Shown here: piece by piece, positions 11,133-23,431 of the stretch
Position numbering within the stretch: the stretch's first letter is position 1
How the letters are laid out: each line of letters begins with the position of its first letter
Assembly (NCBI GenBank): GCA_003248965.1
Contig: QFQU01000013.1
Span: forward strand, 1-64,000
DNA: 64,000 nt
Source of the DNA: Brevundimonas sp.
GTDB taxonomy: Bacteria > Pseudomonadota > Alphaproteobacteria > Caulobacterales > Caulobacteraceae
Direction: 5' to 3'
Notes under the pieces: generated by a model
The model's input: only the letters and a program-made list of their open reading frames with translations
Databases searched by the model: none
Told to the model about the DNA's origin: nothing
Made by a program: the position numbers and the translations under genes

Positions 11133-11960
11133 ATGCTCGACAGCATACTTCCGCTTTTCTCCGATCCGGCCGCATGGGCCGCCTTGGTGACGCTTATCGT
11201 GATGGAGGTGGTGCTGGGGATCGACAACCTGATCTTCATCTCCATCCTGTCGAACAAACTGCCCGAGCATCAGCGGTCCAAGGTGCGGCGCATCGGCATC
11301 GGCCTGGCCCTGGTCATGCGTCTGGCCCTGCTGTCGATCATCGCCTGGCTGGTGGGCCTGGTTCAGCCGGTCTTCACCGTCATGGGCAACGAATTCTCGT
11401 GGAAGGACCTGATCCTGATCGCGGGCGGCCTGTTCCTGGTCTGGAAGGCGACCAAGGAAATCCACCACACGGTCGATCCCACGCCGACCCACGACGTCAT
11501 GGACAAGAAGGATGTGGTCATCGCCAACGCCGGCGCCGCCATCGTCCAGATCATCCTTCTGGACATCGTCTTCTCGATCGATTCGATCCTGACGGCCGTG
11601 GGCATGACCGAGCATCTGCCGATCATGGTCGTCGCCGTCCTGGTCGCCGTGACCGTGATGCTGCTGGCCGCCGATCCCCTGGCGAACTTCATCAACAAAA
11701 ACCCCAGCGTGGTCATGCTGGCGCTCGGCTTCCTCCTGATGATCGGCATGGTCTTGATCGCCGACGGTTTCGGCTATCATGTGCCCAAGGGCTACATCTA
11801 TGCGGCCATGGCCTTCTCGGCCGGGGTGGAGGCGTTGAACATGCTGGGTCGCAGGTCCGCGTCCAAGAAGGAAAAGGCCGAGCTGGCCCGCATCGAGGCG
11901 AACGCCGCCGAGGCCCGCGCCCAGAAGGCCGAGGCCGAAGCCGCCGTCGAACGGGGCTGA
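11133..11960 (+). CDS. TerC-family integral membrane protein
   Basis: A 275-residue membrane protein of the TerC/YgaP-like metal-export family (Alx, YoaE, TerC relatives). It has seven hydrophobic segments and the family's paired acidic signatures: VLGIDNLIFISILSNKLP near residue 28 and LDIVFSIDSILTAVG near 150. The C-terminal ~30 residues after the last segment are a charged Ala/Glu/Lys helix likely in the cytoplasm. Family members are linked to tellurite resistance and, more recently, manganese export; a lone chromosomal copy is better read as a metal-ion exporter. It precedes the cyclotransferase gene by 5 bases, so they form an operon. Confidence 0.88.
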   Translation: MLDSILPLFSDPAAWAALVTLIVMEVVLGIDNLIFISILSNKLPEHQRSKVRRIGIGLALVMRLALLSIIAWLVGLVQPVFTVMGNEFSWKDLILIAGGLFLVWKATKEIHHTVDPTPTHDVMDKKDVVIANAGAAIVQIILLDIVFSIDSILTAVGMTEHLPIMVVAVLVAVTVMLLAADPLANFINKNPSVVMLALGFLLMIGMVLIADGFGYHVPKGYIYAAMAFSAGVEALNMLGRRSASKKEKAELARIEANAAEARAQKAEAEAAVERG

Positions 11961-11965
11961 GCGCC

Positions 11966-12742
11966 ATGATCCGCCCGTCGTCCTGCATCGCCGGCCTCGT
12001 CGCGGGCCTGCTGCTGGCGGCGGGCGGTCTGTTCGGCCCGGCCGCCGCCGAGGTTCCGGTCCAGCCCTACGAGGTCGTACGCACCTATCCGCACGACCGC
12101 ACGGCCTTCACCGAGGGCCTCTTCTTCCACGACGGCGCCCTTTACGAGAGCACCGGCCTGTATCCCTCCTTTATCCGCAAGGTGGACCTGGAGACGGGCG
12201 CGGTTCAGCGCCAGCGCGACCTGCCGACCATCTATTTCGGCGAGGGCATGACCACGCTGAACGGCAAGCTCTACAGCCTGACCTGGCGCAACCACATCGG
12301 CTTCATCTGGAAGCTGGACGATTTCTCGCCGCTGGGCGGCTTCTCCTATCCGGGCGAGGGCTGGGCCCTGACCACCGACGGCCGCCGCCTGATCATGAGC
12401 GACGGCACCGACCAACTGCGTTTCCTCGACCCCGAGACCCTGGCCGAGACCGGCCGCGTCTCCGTCACCGCCGACGGCCGGCCGCTGGAGCAGATCAACG
12501 AGCTGGAATGGATCGACGGCGAGGTTTTCGCCAACATCTGGCAGGACAGCCGCATCGCCCGCATCGATCCCGAAACCGGCGTGGTCAAGGCCTTCATCGA
12601 CCTCGCTCCCCTGATTCCAAAGGACGCCGGCCTCGACCCCAACGACGACGTCGCCAACGGCATCGCCTGGGACGCCGCCGGCAAACGCCTGTTCGTCACC
12701 GGCAAACGCTGGCCCCAGCTGTTCGAGATCAGGCTGAAATAA
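11966..12742 (+). CDS. Glutaminyl-peptide cyclotransferase (plant/bacterial type)
   Basis: A secreted enzyme predicted to convert N-terminal glutamine to pyroglutamate. It has 258 residues: a signal peptide (GLVAGLLLAAGGLFGPAAA, cleaved near residue 28), then a five-bladed beta-propeller with the family motifs YPHDRTAFTEGLFF, LYESTGLY, FGEGMTTLNGKLYSLTW, LIMSDGTDQLRFLDP and LEQINELEWIDGEVFANIW. These match the papaya-type (Glu_cyclase_2) family, which is unrelated to the zinc-dependent animal enzymes. I chose the ATG 5 bases after the TerC stop; the frame continues upstream only as an artefact inside the TerC gene. It is likely periplasmic. Confidence 0.9.
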   Translation: MIRPSSCIAGLVAGLLLAAGGLFGPAAAEVPVQPYEVVRTYPHDRTAFTEGLFFHDGALYESTGLYPSFIRKVDLETGAVQRQRDLPTIYFGEGMTTLNGKLYSLTWRNHIGFIWKLDDFSPLGGFSYPGEGWALTTDGRRLIMSDGTDQLRFLDPETLAETGRVSVTADGRPLEQINELEWIDGEVFANIWQDSRIARIDPETGVVKAFIDLAPLIPKDAGLDPNDDVANGIAWDAAGKRLFVTGKRWPQLFEIRLK

Positions 12743-12752
12743 CTCACCGCCA

Positions 12753-12792
12753 CGTCATTCCGGGGCGTCCGCAGGACGAACCCGGAATGACG
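12753..12792. repeat. REP-like palindrome between convergent genes
   Basis: Perfect 12-base arms CGTCATTCCGGG (12753-12764) and CCCGGAATGACG (12781-12792), with an inner hairpin GTCC-GCA-GGAC. This GTCATTCC/GGAATGAC element type is common between genes in alphaproteobacteria. It lies between the cyclotransferase and katG stops and may act as a bidirectional terminator. Confidence 0.8.
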
Positions 12793-12812
12793 ACAGGGTG
12801 GCGGATGTCCGC

Positions 12813-15083
<2,271 letters not shown>

Positions 15084-15204
15084 GATGTTTTCTCCCTGCT
15101 GCTCTGACGCACGACGGCGAGCGACTTTCCATCGCCCTGTAGATGATGGGGTCATACGACACGGGTCAAACAGATAAAGCCAATCGATTATCCTTGGCGT
15201 CAGC

Positions 15205-15219
15205 ATAGGACAGGCCTAT
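15205..15219. promoter_or_regulatory. Candidate OxyR binding half-site
   Basis: The exact motif ATAG-N7-CTAT occurs in the katG/oxyR intergenic region. A full OxyR site has two such units with 22-base periodicity; one turn upstream (15183-15197) only ATCG matches well. It ends nine bases before the oxyR start codon, a position suited to autorepression, and about 120 bases from the katG start. Confidence 0.6.
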
Positions 15220-15228
15220 TTCGCTTGT

Positions 15229-16128
15229 ATGCTTCCCACCCTGCGACAGCTTCAGTATCTCAAGCTCCTGGCCGAACACGGCAGCTTCTCGCGCGCCGCA
15301 GAGGCCGCCCACGTCAGCCAGCCCGCCCTCAGCGCCGGGGTGCAGGAGCTGGAGCGCATCCTGGGCGCCCCGGTCGTGGAACGCACGCGCGGCGCCGTCA
15401 TCATGACCGCCGTGGGCGCCGAGGCCGTGCGCCGGGCCGAGGACGTGCTGGCCCGGACGGAGGATCTGGTCGAGGCCGCCAAGAACGCCGGCCGCCTGCT
15501 GTCCGGCCGGTTCCGGCTGGGCGTCATCCCCACCGTCGCCCCCTTCCTGCTGCCCGCCAAACTGCCGTCGGTGAAGGCCGCCTATCCGAATCTCAAGCTG
15601 TTCATCCGCGAGGACCTGACGCCCCGGCTGATCGCGGCGCTGAAGGCCGGTCAGATCGACGCCGCCGTCATCGCCCTGCCCTATGAGGCGCAAGGGATCG
15701 AACACGCCCGCATCGGCGATGACGAGATCATGGCCGCCGCCCCCCACGACCACGCCCTGGCCGCCCCCGGCCCGATCCGCCCCGGCTCTCTGAAGGCCGA
15801 GGATCTGATCCTGCTGGAAGACGGCCATTGCCTGCGCGACCACGCCCTGGCGGCCCTGGACATCGAGGCGCCGCGCGGCGACGACGTCTTCGCCGCCACC
15901 AGCCTGCACACACTGGTCCAGATGGTCGGCTCGGGCCTGGGCGTCAGCTTCCTGCCCAAGATGGCGGTCCAGGCGGGCCTCGCCGACAATCCGTCCGTCG
16001 CCATTCGCGCCTTCGAAAACCAGGCCGACGGCGTCCCGCCCCATCGCGAGATCGTCGTCGCCTGGCGATCCGGCTCCAGCCGCGCCGCCGAGGCCCGGCT
16101 GCTGGCCGAGGCGCTGACGCTGGACTGA
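15229..16128 (+). CDS. oxyR: OxyR-type LysR regulator with a single cysteine
   Basis: A LysR-family activator of peroxide defence, 299 residues. The winged helix-turn-helix is at residues 1-60 (LPTLRQLQYLKLLAEHGSFSRAAEAAHVSQPALS), followed by the effector domain. The peroxide-sensing cysteine is Cys201 in LEDGHCLRDHAL, equivalent to Cys199 of E. coli OxyR. The resolving Cys208 position is Leu210, and there is no other cysteine in the protein, so the usual intramolecular disulfide cannot form. Being divergent from katG supports the OxyR role. No clear Shine-Dalgarno sequence precedes the ATG. A strong terminator follows the stop. Confidence 0.88.
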   Translation: MLPTLRQLQYLKLLAEHGSFSRAAEAAHVSQPALSAGVQELERILGAPVVERTRGAVIMTAVGAEAVRRAEDVLARTEDLVEAAKNAGRLLSGRFRLGVIPTVAPFLLPAKLPSVKAAYPNLKLFIREDLTPRLIAALKAGQIDAAVIALPYEAQGIEHARIGDDEIMAAAPHDHALAAPGPIRPGSLKAEDLILLEDGHCLRDHALAALDIEAPRGDDVFAATSLHTLVQMVGSGLGVSFLPKMAVQAGLADNPSVAIRAFENQADGVPPHREIVVAWRSGSSRAAEARLLAEALTLD

Positions 16129-16192
16129 CCGCAAAGCCCGCCGCGCCCGCCGTCCGGGCCTGCACAACGCGACGAAAGGCTGAAAGACAAAA

Positions 16193-16228
16193 GGGCCGGC
16201 GGATCGCTCCGCCGGCCCTCTTTTCTTG
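16193..16228. terminator. Bidirectional terminator between oxyR and acnA
   Basis: Stem GGGCCGGCGGA (16193-16203), loop TCGC, then TCCGCCGGCCC (16208-16218), with T-rich sequence after it on the + strand and T-rich sequence on the minus strand from 16192 downward. It can end both convergent transcripts. Confidence 0.88.
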
Positions 16229-16245
16229 TCTGGGCGAACCGCGAC

Positions 16246-18846
<2,601 letters not shown>

Positions 18847-19079
18847 CGAGCGCGGCAGGCGGGAAATCCGGAGAGTTTTCCTCTGGTCAGCGCCGCCCGA
18901 AAATCCGGTTGCGCCTTCGCGCGACAGACGCAGCGGCTCACAGGGCCCCTGCGCGCGCGGCGAAAGCCTGCTGCGGCGACCGTGCCTATAGCTCCGCCGA
19001 ACCGCACCGTCCATGTGTCCACACCCCCGACAGGGACATTGAGAAGGGTTCTCAAAACCCGCGAGGCGGCGGGGCGGGC

Positions 19080-19703
19080 ATGATCCACGCGCTGAGCCTT
19101 TCCGACATGACGATTTCGCGGGGCGAGCGCCGGCTGTTCCACGGCCTGGATCTGACGCTGAAGGCGGGAGACTTGCTGACCCTGACAGGCGCCAACGGGG
19201 CGGGCAAGACCAGTCTGCTGCGCGCCATCGCCGGTCTGTTGCGGCCGGACGCGGGGACGGTCGTCTTTCAGGACGGCGACGGCAATCCGTTGGAAGACCG
19301 GGTGGCGCGCGGGCGCGAGACTCACTTCCTGGGCCATCAGGACGGGTTGAAGACCGGGCGAACGGCGCGCGAGGAATTGGGCTTTCAATGCGACTGGCTG
19401 GGCCACACGCCGCACGGGTTCGACCAGGCGGTCGAGACCTTCGGCCTGACGCCGCTTCTGGACCTGGAGGTGCGCCGCCTGTCGGCGGGCCAGCGCCGTC
19501 GCCTGGCCATGGGCCGGCTGGTCGGCTCGCCGCGCGCCCTTTGGCTGCTGGACGAGCCGATGGCCCCGCTGGACGCCCGCTGGCGGGACGCCTTCGCCGA
19601 CCAGATGCGCCGCCATCTGGACGCCGACGGCCTGATCGTCGCCGCCGTCCACGACCCCCTGCCCCTGGCCTCACGCACCCTGGACCTGGGAGGCCGGGCA
19701 TGA
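19080..19703 (+). CDS. ccmA: Heme exporter ATP-binding protein CcmA
   Basis: ATPase of the CcmAB(C) complex that releases heme from CcmE during cytochrome c maturation. It has 207 residues with Walker A GANGAGKTSLL near residue 40, the signature LSAGQRRRLAMGRL near 142 and Walker B LWLLDEPMAPLD near 160. I chose the ATG at 19080 because it begins MIHALSLSDMTISRGERRLF, the start of the ABC fold; the frame upstream lies in the acnA-ccmA spacer. Its stop overlaps the ccmB start as ATGA. Confidence 0.93.
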   Translation: MIHALSLSDMTISRGERRLFHGLDLTLKAGDLLTLTGANGAGKTSLLRAIAGLLRPDAGTVVFQDGDGNPLEDRVARGRETHFLGHQDGLKTGRTAREELGFQCDWLGHTPHGFDQAVETFGLTPLLDLEVRRLSAGQRRRLAMGRLVGSPRALWLLDEPMAPLDARWRDAFADQMRRHLDADGLIVAAVHDPLPLASRTLDLGGRA

Positions 19704-20395
19704 GCGGCCAGCGACGCCCGCCCGGCCTGCGTGGCGCGACCCGCGTCCTGCTGGAACGGGAACTGGACCTGGCCTGGAACGGCGGGGGCGGTCCTCTGCT
19801 GGCCTGCGGCTTCTTCGCCTGTCTGACGGCGGTGCTGCCCCTGGCGGTCGGCGGCGATCCGCGCACCCTGGGCCCCGTCGCTGGCGGCATCGCCTGGCTG
19901 GCCCTGGCCCTGGCCTCGCTGCTGTCGCTGGAGCGGTTGTTCGAGCGGGACCTGGACGACGGGGCGCTGGACCTTCTGGCCCTGGGCCATCTGCCGCTGG
20001 AATCGGTCGTCCTGATCAAGGCCCTGGCGCAATGGATCGCCGTCGGCCTGCCGCTGGCCCTGACCGCGCCGGTCGCAGCCCTGGCCCTGGGCCTGCCGCC
20101 TGCGCTGGCGCCCCTGACCGCCGTTTCGGCCCTGATCGGCGCCGCCGGCTTCGCCCTGACCGGGACGCTGGGGGCGGCCCTGGCGCTGGGCGCGCGACGG
20201 GGGGGGCTGCTGATCGCCGTGGTGGTCCTGCCGCTGTTCATCCCGCCGGTCGTGTTCGGCGCGGGCGCCCTGGAACGCGCCGCTTCGGGCCAGCCGGTCG
20301 CCTCGGCCCTGGCCTTCCTTTGCGCCTATGTGCTGTTCGCCGCCGTGGTCACGCCTCTGGCCGGCGCCGCCGCCGTCCGCAACGCCCAAGGTTGA
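19700..20395 (+). CDS. ccmB: Heme exporter permease CcmB
   Basis: Inner-membrane partner of CcmA, 231 residues with six hydrophobic segments. The segments LERLFERDLDDGALDLL and PLESVVLIKALAQW are the CcmB family core, as is the late LPLFIPPVVFGAGAL. It starts at the ATG overlapping the ccmA stop by four bases, indicating translational coupling. A longer upstream frame lies inside ccmA and is not used. ccmC follows after 51 bases. Confidence 0.93.
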   Translation: MSGQRRPPGLRGATRVLLERELDLAWNGGGGPLLACGFFACLTAVLPLAVGGDPRTLGPVAGGIAWLALALASLLSLERLFERDLDDGALDLLALGHLPLESVVLIKALAQWIAVGLPLALTAPVAALALGLPPALAPLTAVSALIGAAGFALTGTLGAALALGARRGGLLIAVVVLPLFIPPVVFGAGALERAASGQPVASALAFLCAYVLFAAVVTPLAGAAAVRNAQG

Positions 20396-20446
20396 CAAGG
20401 GTGAACCGCTTGCCCGCCGCCCGTTCGTTGCGTAAGCGCTGAGACC

Positions 20447-21166
20447 ATGTTCGGCCTGTCCAACCCGCAGCGTTTCATGGCCTTCACCGGCCCGTTGACG
20501 CCCGTGCTGTGGGCCATCGCCGCCGTGCTTCTGGGTGTCGGCGCCTGGCTGAGCTTCTCGGTCCCCGCCGACTATCAGCAGGGCGACACGGTGCGGATCA
20601 TGTTCGTCCATGTCCCCGCCGCCGTCTGGGGACTGGGCGCCTATGCGGCGCTGGGCGTCTCCAGCTTCTTCGCCCTCGTCTTCCGCCACGCCCTGGCCGA
20701 CGCCGCCGCCCGCGCCGCCGCCTTGCCGGGCGCGGCCTTCACGGCCCTGGCCCTGATCACCGGCTCGCTGTGGGGCCAGCCGATGTGGGGGACCTGGTGG
20801 GTGTGGGACGCGCGCCTGACCAGCGTCTTGGTGCTGTTCCTTTTCTATCTGGGCTATATGGCGCTGAGGGCCTCCATCGACGACGAGCAGAAGGCCGGGC
20901 GCGCCGCCGCCGTCCTGGGCCTGGTCGGACTGATCAATCTGCCGATCGTCAAGTTCTCGGTCGACTGGTGGAACACCCTGCATCAGCCCGCCAGCTTCCT
21001 GACGCCCGGCTCCTCCGGCCTGGACCCCGTCTATCTGCCGCCCTTCCTGACCATGCTGGCGGCCTATGGGGTGCTGTTCCTGGCCCTGTGGCTGACGGCG
21101 ATCCGCACCGAAATCCGCCGCCGCCGCGTCATGACCCTGCGCGCCCGTCTGGCTCAGGAGGCCTGA
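20447..21166 (+). CDS. ccmC: Heme-handling protein CcmC
   Basis: Loads heme onto CcmE at the periplasmic face of the inner membrane. The protein is 239 residues with six hydrophobic segments. The tryptophan-rich WWD signature appears as GQPMWGTWWVWDARLTS near residue 115, flanked by the conserved histidines in FVHVPAAVWG (about residue 50) and WWNTLHQPAS (about residue 180). It is fourth-codon separated from ccmD (4 bases between stop and start). Confidence 0.95.
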   Translation: MFGLSNPQRFMAFTGPLTPVLWAIAAVLLGVGAWLSFSVPADYQQGDTVRIMFVHVPAAVWGLGAYAALGVSSFFALVFRHALADAAARAAALPGAAFTALALITGSLWGQPMWGTWWVWDARLTSVLVLFLFYLGYMALRASIDDEQKAGRAAAVLGLVGLINLPIVKFSVDWWNTLHQPASFLTPGSSGLDPVYLPPFLTMLAAYGVLFLALWLTAIRTEIRRRRVMTLRARLAQEA

Positions 21167-21170
21167 AGCC

Positions 21171-21386
21171 ATGCTCGACCTCGACATGACCCCCTACGCC
21201 GCCTTCGTCTGGCCCGCCTGGGGGATCAGCGCCCTGGTCCTGACCGCCCTGACCGTCCGCGCCTTCGCCGCCGCCCGCAAATGGAAGCGCGAGCTGGCCC
21301 GACTTGAGGCGGCCGACAATAAGATCGACGGCGCTCAAGTAGCGCGAAGCGCGGTAGCGCCAAAAGAAAACGGGCTTCGCCCGTGA
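21171..21386 (+). CDS. ccmD: Heme exporter protein CcmD with a repeat-encoded tail
   Basis: Small membrane protein stabilising the CcmABC-CcmE complex. It has 71 residues: a short N-terminus, one membrane segment (FVWPAWGISALVLTALTV, residues 11-28), then the charged helix AARKWKRELARLEA typical of CcmD. The last ~20 residues (after about residue 52) are translated from a copy of the dispersed palindromic repeat and have no CcmD character. The stop overlaps the dsbE start by 4 bases, so the repeat insertion has kept the coupling. Confidence 0.85.
   Translation: MLDLDMTPYAAFVWPAWGISALVLTALTVRAFAAARKWKRELARLEAADNKIDGAQVARSAVAPKENGLRP
21330..21361 (-). repeat. Dispersed palindromic repeat, copy C, inside ccmD
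   Basis: On the minus strand it runs GGCGCTACCGCGCTTCGCGC followed by TACTTGAGCGCC, the closest match to copy E. It lies inside the 3' coding part of ccmD and is read in frame with no stop until 21384. Confidence 0.65.
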
Positions 21387-21943
21387 GCCGCTGGCTGGCC
21401 CTTCTGCCTCTGGCGGTCCTGGCGGCGCTGGCGGCCCTGTTCATCGGCTGGTCGCTGAAGCGCGATCCGGCCTTCAAGCCCGACGCCCTGGTCGGCCAGA
21501 CCATCCCCGAGACCGTCCTGCCCCTGCTGTCGGGCGATCAGGCGGGACCGGGCCATCTGGACCTGAAGACCGCCGGCGTCGGTCGGCCCATGCTGGTCAA
21601 TGTCTTCGCCTCCTGGTGCGCGCCGTGCCGGATCGAACATCCCAAACTGCTGGCGCTGAAGGCGCGCGGCGTCGCCGTCGTCGGCGTCGCCTACAAGGAC
21701 GAGCCGGTCGCGACCCGCGCCTTCCTGGACGAGATGGGCGATCCCTATTCCATGGTGCTGGTGGACCGCGAGGGCCGGGCGGGCCTGGACCTGGGCATTT
21801 CCGGCGTGCCCGAAACCTTCGCCGTCGATGCGATGGGCCGCATCACCGCCAAACAGTCCGGCCCGCTGCTGGACGACGCCGACATCGACCGGCTGGTCGC
21901 CTCCATGCAGGCCCCCGCCCGTCCGGCGCCGACCGCCCGCTGA
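21383..21943 (+). CDS. dsbE: Thiol:disulfide interchange protein DsbE/CcmG
   Basis: Periplasmic, membrane-anchored thioredoxin-like protein that reduces apocytochrome c before heme attachment. It has 186 residues: an N-terminal anchor (LALLPLAVLAALAALFIGW), then the thioredoxin fold with the redox motif WCAPC near residue 79 and the cis-proline region GISGVPETF near 140. It is the last gene of the ccmABCD-dsbE operon; ccmE, F and H are not in the window. Confidence 0.93.
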   Translation: MSRWLALLPLAVLAALAALFIGWSLKRDPAFKPDALVGQTIPETVLPLLSGDQAGPGHLDLKTAGVGRPMLVNVFASWCAPCRIEHPKLLALKARGVAVVGVAYKDEPVATRAFLDEMGDPYSMVLVDREGRAGLDLGISGVPETFAVDAMGRITAKQSGPLLDDADIDRLVASMQAPARPAPTAR

Positions 21944-21988
21944 GGCGGCGTTAACCCTTTTTCGAGGGATTGCGTTAACCATGCCGGC

Positions 21989-22261
21989 ATGAGCGCGATT
22001 CGCCCCGGCCTGCCGTTGAACACGCCCGCCCAGGGCCTCGATCTGCCCAGCGCGCGCAACGCCCAGGCGGCCTTCTTCCGCGCCGCCCTGAACCAGACCG
22101 CCGCGCCTCAGTCCGCCCCGGCCCCAGCGCCGGCCGCCGCCGTCATGTCCGCGATCCGCACCGCCACGCCTGCCCGGCCCGTCCAGGCGCCCGCCGCCCC
22201 GCCCGCGCGCGAGGAGCCGAGAATCCTTCGTCCCGGCTCCTACCTCGACATCCGCGTCTGA
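21989..22261 (+). CDS. Small Ala/Pro-rich hypothetical protein
   Basis: A 90-residue frame with high Ala and Pro content, a possible coiled stretch in the middle (QSAPAPAPAAAV) and a more ordered end (EEPRILRPGSYLDIRV). No signal peptide or membrane segment is seen. It starts 45 bases after dsbE and its stop abuts the stop of the convergent M48 peptidase gene with no gap. I do not recognise the family. The compact fit between two genes and the ordered C-terminus favour a real gene, but high GC makes chance frames common here. Confidence 0.5.
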   Translation: MSAIRPGLPLNTPAQGLDLPSARNAQAAFFRAALNQTAAPQSAPAPAPAAAVMSAIRTATPARPVQAPAAPPAREEPRILRPGSYLDIRV

Positions 22262-23026
22262 TCAGTTCCAGCCCCGGCTGGCGATATACTGCTGCAGCAT
22301 CTCGATCCGCGTCGCATCCGACGGGTGGGTCGAGGCGAACTGCGGCGTCTGGGTCTGGCGCTGCGCCGCCATCAGCCGCCACAGGGCCACGGCTTGGGAG
22401 GGCCTGAACCCGGCGGCCTGCATATAGTCGACGCCCAGCCGATCGGCCTCCAGCTCGTCCCGACGCGAATAGGGCAGCAGCAGACCGTACTGCGCCGCCA
22501 GCCCGCCATAGGCGTTCACCGCGTCGCCATAACGCCCGGCCGCGCCCCCGACCGCCGCCAGGCCGATGCTGGTCGCCGTCTGGCTGGACGCGCGCTCGGC
22601 GGCGTGGTTGGCGACGACATGGCCGATCTCATGGCCGATCACGCTGGCCAGTTGATCGTCGTTCTGAACCAGGGCCAGAAGGCTGGTCGTCACCCCGATC
22701 TGACCCGAGGGCAGGACGAAGGCGTTGGGGCTGTTGTTGGTGAAGACGGCGTATTCCCAGGGCCGACCGCCCAGGCCGGCCGCCTGCACCAGCTTGTCGC
22801 CGACGCTGCGGATGCGCTGCACCTGGGCGCCGGTGGTGATGACGCCCGGCTTGGCGATCGCCTCGCGCCAGGCGGCGGTCGATTGCTGCGACAGGGCGGC
22901 GTTATCGACGATCAGGAACTGGCTGCGGCCCAAGGCTTCGTTGTAGGCGCAGGCCGACAGAACGGCCGCAGAGACGCCCAGCGCCAGAACGATGCGGGCC
23001 GAAGCAAGACGGGAAAGACGGATCAC
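22262..23026 (-). CDS. M48-family metallopeptidase, lipoprotein
   Basis: A 254-residue zinc metallopeptidase related to LoiP/BepA/Oma1. It starts at GTG 23026 with AGGAGG six bases upstream; the protein then opens with a lipoprotein signal ending LSAC (cysteine near residue 26). The zinc motif is VIGHEIGHVVANH near residue 125, and the third ligand lies in RDELEADRLGVDYM near 193. It probably acts in the periplasm on misfolded outer-membrane proteins. An in-frame extension to 23146 would run back to the tRNA gene and is not used. Confidence 0.92.
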   Translation of the reverse strand: MIRLSRLASARIVLALGVSAAVLSACAYNEALGRSQFLIVDNAALSQQSTAAWREAIAKPGVITTGAQVQRIRSVGDKLVQAAGLGGRPWEYAVFTNNSPNAFVLPSGQIGVTTSLLALVQNDDQLASVIGHEIGHVVANHAAERASSQTATSIGLAAVGGAAGRYGDAVNAYGGLAAQYGLLLPYSRRDELEADRLGVDYMQAAGFRPSQAVALWRLMAAQRQTQTPQFASTHPSDATRIEMLQQYIASRGWN

Positions 23027-23103
23027 GGACGACCTCCTGAAGCGATGACGCGCAGCCAAGCAAATCTCGCAGCGGCGGTCGAGTTTCTTCGCCCGGAACG
23101 ACA

Positions 23104-23132
23104 AACGGCCCGCCGTTCCCGGCGGGCCGTTT
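23104..23132 (-). terminator. Terminator after tRNA-Gly
   Basis: Inverted repeat ACGGCCCGCC / GGCGGGCCGT with a six-base loop, just 14 bases beyond the 3' end of the tRNA on the minus strand, followed by GTTTGTCG-like T-containing sequence. It probably ends the tRNA transcript. Confidence 0.7.
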
Positions 23133-23145
23133 CGTGGTCTCGACA

Positions 23146-23220
23146 TGGAGCGGGCGAGGCGATTCGAACGCCCGACCCCAACCTTGGCAAGGTTGTGCTC
23201 TACCCCTGAGCTACGCCCGC
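23146..23220 (-). tRNA. tRNA-Gly (anticodon GCC)
   Basis: Read on the minus strand: acceptor GCGGGCG pairing with CGCCCGC, D arm GCTC/GAGC, anticodon arm CAACC-TTGCCAA-GGTTG giving anticodon GCC, T arm GGGCG-TTCGAAT-CGCCT. The discriminator T is followed by an encoded CCA (positions 23148-23146), included in the coordinates. No integrase or direct repeat of the 3' end is seen nearby. Confidence 0.95.
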
Positions 23221-23302
23221 AATCCGTAAGGCGCTACGTGCGCGCCCCGTCGAGGAGGGGGCGTATAGCGGAGGGTCGAACGGTCCTGCAAGCTCTTTTT
23301 TC

Positions 23303-23331
23303 GGCCTATCGCGCTTCGCACGACCTGAGCC
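23303..23331 (+). repeat. Dispersed palindromic repeat, copy D (degenerate)
   Basis: GGCCTATCGCGCTTCGCAC followed by GACCTGAGCC matches copy E over its left arm, with a degraded right arm. It is upstream of the tRNA-Gly gene. Confidence 0.45.
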
Positions 23332-23366
23332 TGGAGACGGTCGTGGTCCCGCCTCCGATGCTCACC

Positions 23367-23390
23367 GCCTGAGCGCCTTCGCGCTCAGGC
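23367..23390. terminator. Strong hairpin downstream of the SDR gene
   Basis: A perfect 10-bp stem GCCTGAGCGC / GCGCTCAGGC with a CTTC loop, 42 bases after the stop of the SDR gene on the minus strand. There is no T tract next to it, so its role as terminator is uncertain. Confidence 0.5.
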
Positions 23391-23431
23391 GATGAGCGAC
23401 CGCGTCGCGCGCGTGGCGCCCTTTTCGCGCG

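Noticed and set aside
11133..11960. Tellurite-resistance island suggested by the TerC name
   Set aside because: There are no terA, B, D, E or Z genes. It is a single family member, coupled to a peptide cyclotransferase gene.
23146..23220. tRNA-Gly as an attachment site for an integrated element
   Set aside because: No integrase, no repeat of the tRNA 3' end and only housekeeping genes follow on both sides.
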